Source: an uncultured Prosthecobacter sp.
GTDB lineage: Bacteria; Verrucomicrobiota; Verrucomicrobiia; Verrucomicrobiales; Verrucomicrobiaceae
Reading direction: 5' to 3'
NCBI GenBank assembly: GCA_937941745.1
Contig: CALDGV010000806.1
Coordinates: 1-8,909, forward strand
DNA length: 8,909 nucleotides
The notes under the pieces are model-generated. The model made no database searches. It was not told the DNA's origin and was given only the letters and a program-made list of their open reading frames with translations. A program made the translations under genes and the position numbers. Shown here piece by piece: positions 6,255 to 8,909 of the stretch (within the stretch, counting starts at the first letter, position 1; each line of letters opens with the position of its first letter).

Positions 6255-7268
6255 TCAGTCCAGCGCGATGCCGTAGGCGCAGACCTCGTTCTTGTTGGCG
6301 CAGAGCCGGGTCAGGCGGAAGTCCGCGCACAGCGGCAGTGCTTCGCGTTTCAGCTGGTCGATCAGCGCATACTCGTCGGTGCCCTTGAACTTGAGGGTGA
6401 CGATGAATTTCCGCATCTGCCGCTCACGCAGCCATTCCAGCAGCAGGTCAATGCTGCGCTGGGGGGAGGCGATGATGTCGCAGACCAGCCAGTCCACCCG
6501 CTTTTCAGGCCTGAACTTGAAGGCATCCCCCTGGTGAAACTGCAGCCTTGGATGGCGCATCAGGTCGTCTCGCAGAGGGGATCGGTCCACTGCGATGGCG
6601 GTCGCGCCGCGCTGGAGGGCGACGTAGGTCCAGCTGCCGGGGGAGGCACCGAGGTCCACACAGGTCTGACCGCGCTCGATCCGCTGGCCCAGGCGCAGTT
6701 CGGATTCGATGACCTTGGCAAAAGCGCGGGAGGGCGCGGCCTTGTCCTCCGCATGGGGAATCTCCCCGGCGATGAAGTCTGAGACGAGTGGGCGCAGTTC
6801 CAGCCGCTGTGCGGCGGTGGTCAGGGAGGCAAAACCCGCATCAGGGGCCGTCATCGCTCCTTGCAACAGGGCTGTGGCCGGGGTCAGCGCAGGCTGTTCA
6901 TGCTTCAGCCGGATGCGGCGGCGTTTTTTCAGACGCTCGGTGAAGGCGGCATGGATGAGCTCGCAGCGGTGCTGGCCGGCGCGTCCTTCGCCGTAAGCCG
7001 GCCAGAGGTGCAGATGCCAGGGCTCCTCATCACCCAGGGAGGTCAGAAGAAGGTCGATGAGCGCGTCGGCCCAGCCATTGATGGAGGCGGCGCTCAGCGG
7101 ACATGCCTGCGGCAGCGTCTGCCGGACGAAGGCCAGCAGCGGAGGCTTCGGGAGCGCCTCGGCGAGCACCCAGCCCTCCGGTGCGCCCTCCAAGGGCAGC
7201 ACTCCGGCACGGCGGAGTTCATCGGCGAGGAAGGTGGCGCAACCCTCAGCAGGCAGGAAGGCATGCAT
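6255..7268 (-). CDS. rlmM: RlmM-like 23S rRNA 2'-O-ribose methyltransferase (FtsJ/RFM class)
   Basis: A 337-residue SAM-dependent methyltransferase. In E. coli, RlmM methylates the 2'-OH of C2498 in 23S rRNA. The C-terminal catalytic domain shows the K-D-K-E tetrad of this class: K185 (RAFAKVIE), D264 (VCDII), K293 (TLKFKG) and E328 (NKNEV). SAM motif I is VDLGASPGSWTY at 204-215, with D228 after strand 2. DAFKFRP (248-254), followed by WLVCD, is close to my recollection of E. coli RlmM (DGFKFRP, WMVCD). The N-terminal 160 residues would hold the RNA-binding region; it is diverged and contains the basic run ERLKKRRRIRLKH at 111-123. The protein is slightly shorter than E. coli RlmM (about 366). 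ATG at 7268 lies 15 bp after the phosphotransferase stop, suggesting co-transcription; no Shine-Dalgarno is visible. Class is firm; the exact target nucleotide is inferred. Confidence 0.85.
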   Translation of the reverse strand: MHAFLPAEGCATFLADELRRAGVLPLEGAPEGWVLAEALPKPPLLAFVRQTLPQACPLSAASINGWADALIDLLLTSLGDEEPWHLHLWPAYGEGRAGQHRCELIHAAFTERLKKRRRIRLKHEQPALTPATALLQGAMTAPDAGFASLTTAAQRLELRPLVSDFIAGEIPHAEDKAAPSRAFAKVIESELRLGQRIERGQTCVDLGASPGSWTYVALQRGATAIAVDRSPLRDDLMRHPRLQFHQGDAFKFRPEKRVDWLVCDIIASPQRSIDLLLEWLRERQMRKFIVTLKFKGTDEYALIDQLKREALPLCADFRLTRLCANKNEVCAYGIALD

Positions 7269-7283
7269 GGCGGCGGCGCGGTC

Positions 7284-8261
7284 TCAGGTGAAAAGCGGCA
7301 GCAAGGGGGCCAGCTCGGGAGCTTCCTCACAGACCAGCGCCAGGTTCCGCACCCCTGCGGGGATGTGCTGCTCAAAGTGCGTCTTGCCCTGGTTGCGGGA
7401 AAGGTTGGCATAGGCACCCAGCGCCTGCATCAGCCGCTGGGCGGCGCAGAGGTAAAACACCTCCCTCAGGGAGCCCAGCGGCAGGCCGCGCAGGCTCGCA
7501 TAGTAGCTCAGCAGGTCCTGCCTTTCGCTGCGGCTGAGGGTCACATAAGGGTCGAAGAGCAGGGAAGCCAGATCATACTCCGCCAGCCCGGGCCGCAGAC
7601 CCTGGTAGTCCACCAGCCAGGCGCTGCCATCCCGCATCAGCACGTTCTGGCTCTGAAAATCGCGGTGCACCAGACAGCGCGGTAGCTGGGCCAGGCGCTG
7701 GCGGAGCTGTCGGAGGGCTGGCTGGGCGGCATGACCTTCCTCCACCTCGCGGCCCAGATGACCGCGCACGAAGTGCTCCAGGAAGTAGTTCTGCTCCCAC
7801 TCATACATGCCTTCGTTGAACTCGGGCTCCATGGCGGCTATCTCTTCCTCGCCAAGGTCGTCCGCAGCCACGTTGTGGATCTTCGCCGCCTCCCTCAGCG
7901 TCGCTTCGTAAAGCGGCCGGCGCAGTTCCCAAGGGTCGTCCTTGTGGGCGTGCAGGTCATCGCGGCCCAGGTCCTGAAGCCAGACGAAGAGGCGGTCCTC
8001 GTCGAAGGCGTAGATGGCGGGCACATTCACTCCCAGCCCGGCCAGACGCCGTGTGGCAGGCACGAACTTGGGATTGTCGCGCCGCGCCAGAGTGTACACC
8101 ATCAGCACCATGGGCGGATGCCAGTCGCCTGCCCACTCAAAGCGGTAGTAGCGCCGGTCAGAGCCGCCTTTGAGGATGGCCTCCACCTCGCAGGGCACGT
8201 CCTGCAGCTCAGGAAACTGCTGGCGGGTCAGGATGAGGAGGGCTTCTTGTTCTGGGGGCAT
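7284..8261 (-). CDS. Phosphotransferase of the APH/COG3178 type, AmgK-like sugar kinase candidate
   Basis: A 325-residue kinase-like protein of the aminoglycoside phosphotransferase fold. The N-terminal lobe has the nucleotide loop KGGSDRRYYRF at 31-41. The catalytic loop is LVHRDFQSQNVLM at 197-209, with D201 the likely base and N206 a metal ligand. VDYQG at 217-221 supplies the second metal-binding Asp (D218), and EYDLASLLFDPYV follows at 228-240. Spacing and wording of these last blocks match AmgK (anomeric N-acetylmuramate/N-acetylglucosamine kinase of cell-wall recycling) and its COG3178 relatives better than antibiotic-resistance enzymes. The usual partner, a MurU-like nucleotidyltransferase, is not seen in this window. 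The gene sits 15 bp before the RlmM-like gene. ATG at 8261 lies only 19 nt after the U-run of the upstream terminator, with no clear Shine-Dalgarno. The kinase fold is secure; the sugar substrate is inferred. Confidence 0.83.
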   Translation of the reverse strand: MPPEQEALLILTRQQFPELQDVPCEVEAILKGGSDRRYYRFEWAGDWHPPMVLMVYTLARRDNPKFVPATRRLAGLGVNVPAIYAFDEDRLFVWLQDLGRDDLHAHKDDPWELRRPLYEATLREAAKIHNVAADDLGEEEIAAMEPEFNEGMYEWEQNYFLEHFVRGHLGREVEEGHAAQPALRQLRQRLAQLPRCLVHRDFQSQNVLMRDGSAWLVDYQGLRPGLAEYDLASLLFDPYVTLSRSERQDLLSYYASLRGLPLGSLREVFYLCAAQRLMQALGAYANLSRNQGKTHFEQHIPAGVRNLALVCEEAPELAPLLPLFT

Positions 8262-8280
8262 GAGCGCGGGCTGTAAGCGG

Positions 8281-8317
8281 AAAAAAGGAGGCCCAGGCTA
8301 TGACCGCAGAAGCCTCC
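8281..8317 (-). terminator. Intrinsic terminator after the metal permease gene
   Basis: Read on the - strand, GGAGGC (8317-8312) pairs with GCCTCC (8292-8287) and is followed at once by six T residues (8286-8281). This is the layout of a rho-independent terminator. A shorter inner pairing of AGGCT with AGCCT is also possible. It lies 41 bp past the permease stop and closes that transcription unit. The next start codon is 19 nt further on. Confidence 0.75.
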
Positions 8318-8324
8318 GAGGCAA

Positions 8325-8344
8325 GGCCGGATTCTACCCCGGCC
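8325..8344 (-). other. Perfect inverted repeat in the permease/phosphotransferase gap
   Basis: GGCCGG and CCGGCC form a perfect 6-bp stem around an 8-nt loop, 13 bp past the permease stop and upstream of the T-run terminator. It is not itself followed by a T run. It may protect the 3' end of the permease mRNA or support termination; no more can be said from sequence. Confidence 0.45.
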
Positions 8345-8357
8345 ATCAAAGGCTGCC

Positions 8358-8909
8358 TCAGGCTGCCACCCGCCGCCTTTGCCTCCAGACTAGGGCGGCG
8401 GAGAACAGCAGCGCCTGCGCCAGTACGATGCAGGCCCCGGTGGAGCCATTGATGAAGAAGCTGACGTACACCCCGGCACAACTGGCCAGCACCGAGGAGC
8501 CGGTGGCCAGCAGCAGCATCCGGTCAAAGCGGTCGGTGAGCAGGCGGGCCGTGCATCCCGGAGTGACGAGCATGGCCACCACCAGGATGATGCCCACCGC
8601 CTGCATGGAGGCCACGATGGTGCCGGAGAGCAGGGAGAGCAGCAGGTAGTGCAGCAGGGTGGTGTTCAGCCCGATGGCCCGGGCGTGGGCGGCATCAAAG
8701 CAGAACAGCATCAGGTCCTTGCGCAGCGCCAGGATGATCAGGAGCGTGAGGCCGGCGGCGATGACCGTTTGGAGGAGGTCGTCCCGCTCGATGCCGAGGA
8801 TGTTGCCAAAAAGGATGTGGTTCAGGTGGGCATCCGTTTCCACCTTGGTGAAAAGCACCAGGCCAGACGCGAACATGCCGGTGAAAACAATGCCCATCAC
8901 AGTGTCCTC
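8358..8909 (-). CDS. Metal (Mn/Fe/Zn) ABC transporter permease, ABC-3 family, 5' end missing
   Basis: The frame runs to the right edge of the window, so the N-terminal part is missing; 183 C-terminal residues are visible. It is an inner-membrane permease of the ZnuB/MntB/SitC type that forms the channel of an ATP-driven uptake system for manganese, iron or zinc. Family signatures, counted from the first visible residue: EDTVMGIVFTGMFASGLVL at 1-19, HILFGNILGI at 31-40, the coupling-region pattern FDAAHARAIGL at 71-81, and the conserved helix QAVGIILVVAMLVTPGCTA at 103-121. About five to six hydrophobic segments are visible (near 5-22, 45-63, 83-101, 103-118, 131-152 and 157-176), and the chain ends in a positively charged tail (WRQRRRVAA). 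The GTG at 8900 is internal, not a start. The HILFGN wording favours the Mn/Fe subgroup over ZnuB, with modest certainty. The gene is followed by a terminator. Confidence 0.92.
   Translation of the reverse strand, partial: EDTVMGIVFTGMFASGLVLFTKVETDAHLNHILFGNILGIERDDLLQTVIAAGLTLLIILALRKDLMLFCFDAAHARAIGLNTTLLHYLLLSLLSGTIVASMQAVGIILVVAMLVTPGCTARLLTDRFDRMLLLATGSSVLASCAGVYVSFFINGSTGACIVLAQALLFSAALVWRQRRRVAA

Noticed and set aside
6861..7685. A 274-codon open frame on the + strand across the junction of the phosphotransferase and RlmM-like genes
   Set aside because: It runs antisense to parts of two genes with clear motifs and crosses their boundary; its sequence is Gln/Gly-rich without family features, as expected of a shadow frame.
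8350..8367. Direct repeat of AGGCTGCC with a 2-bp spacer over the permease stop codon
   Set aside because: Two 8-bp copies are too short and too few to be called a repeat element in GC-rich DNA; one copy is coding (the terminal Ala codons).
1..8909. Mobile element, defence system, CRISPR array or tRNA/rRNA gene
   Set aside because: No transposase, integrase, restriction, toxin-antitoxin, array-like spaced repeat or RNA-gene structure was recognised on either strand; base composition and coding style look uniform throughout.

Overview
This is a GC-rich bacterial window of 8.9 kb, densely packed with protein genes. No rRNA, tRNA, CRISPR array, insertion sequence or phage gene was seen. The mix of families suggests a Verrucomicrobiota-type genome, for example the Prosthecobacter/Verrucomicrobium group: a Tat-exported Gfo/Idh/MocA oxidoreductase, a DUF1802 protein, a D-threonine-aldolase-like PLP enzyme and a Tat-exported acid-phosphatase-like metallophosphoesterase. 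That assignment rests on general family distribution, not on a marker gene.

Layout. Bases 2-1931 lie on the + strand: the 3' part of an endonuclease/exonuclease/phosphatase (EEP) gene, then an overlapping GT4-type glycosyltransferase. Everything from 1936 to 8909 lies on the - strand. In transcription order it holds: a metal ABC-transporter permease (cut by the right edge), an intrinsic terminator, an AmgK-like phosphotransferase, an RlmM-like 23S rRNA 2'-O-methyltransferase, a Tat-exported Gfo/Idh/MocA oxidoreductase, a DUF1802 protein, a D-threonine aldolase/D-serine dehydratase-like enzyme, and a Tat-exported metallophosphoesterase. The two blocks converge with only four bases between stop codons.

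How the genes work together. The six - strand genes from 8261 to 1936 have spacers of 15-71 bp, so they could be co-transcribed, but their predicted jobs do not form one obvious pathway. They cover sugar or amino-sugar phosphorylation, rRNA modification, a periplasmic oxidoreductase, an unknown, D-amino-acid metabolism and a periplasmic phosphatase. I see no clear defence, secretion or biosynthetic system.

The least expected signal is in the spacers. Four successive intercistronic gaps (6219-6254, 4783-4853, 4149-4194, 2992-3023) each contain an inverted repeat placed 2-18 nt before the next start codon. The one before the oxidoreductase pairs directly over its GGAAGG ribosome-binding site. 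Other points worth checking are a mixed metal-site signature in the PLP enzyme, loss of the Asp of the usual SDH motif in the EEP protein, and an RlmM-like enzyme in an apparently non-proteobacterial genome.
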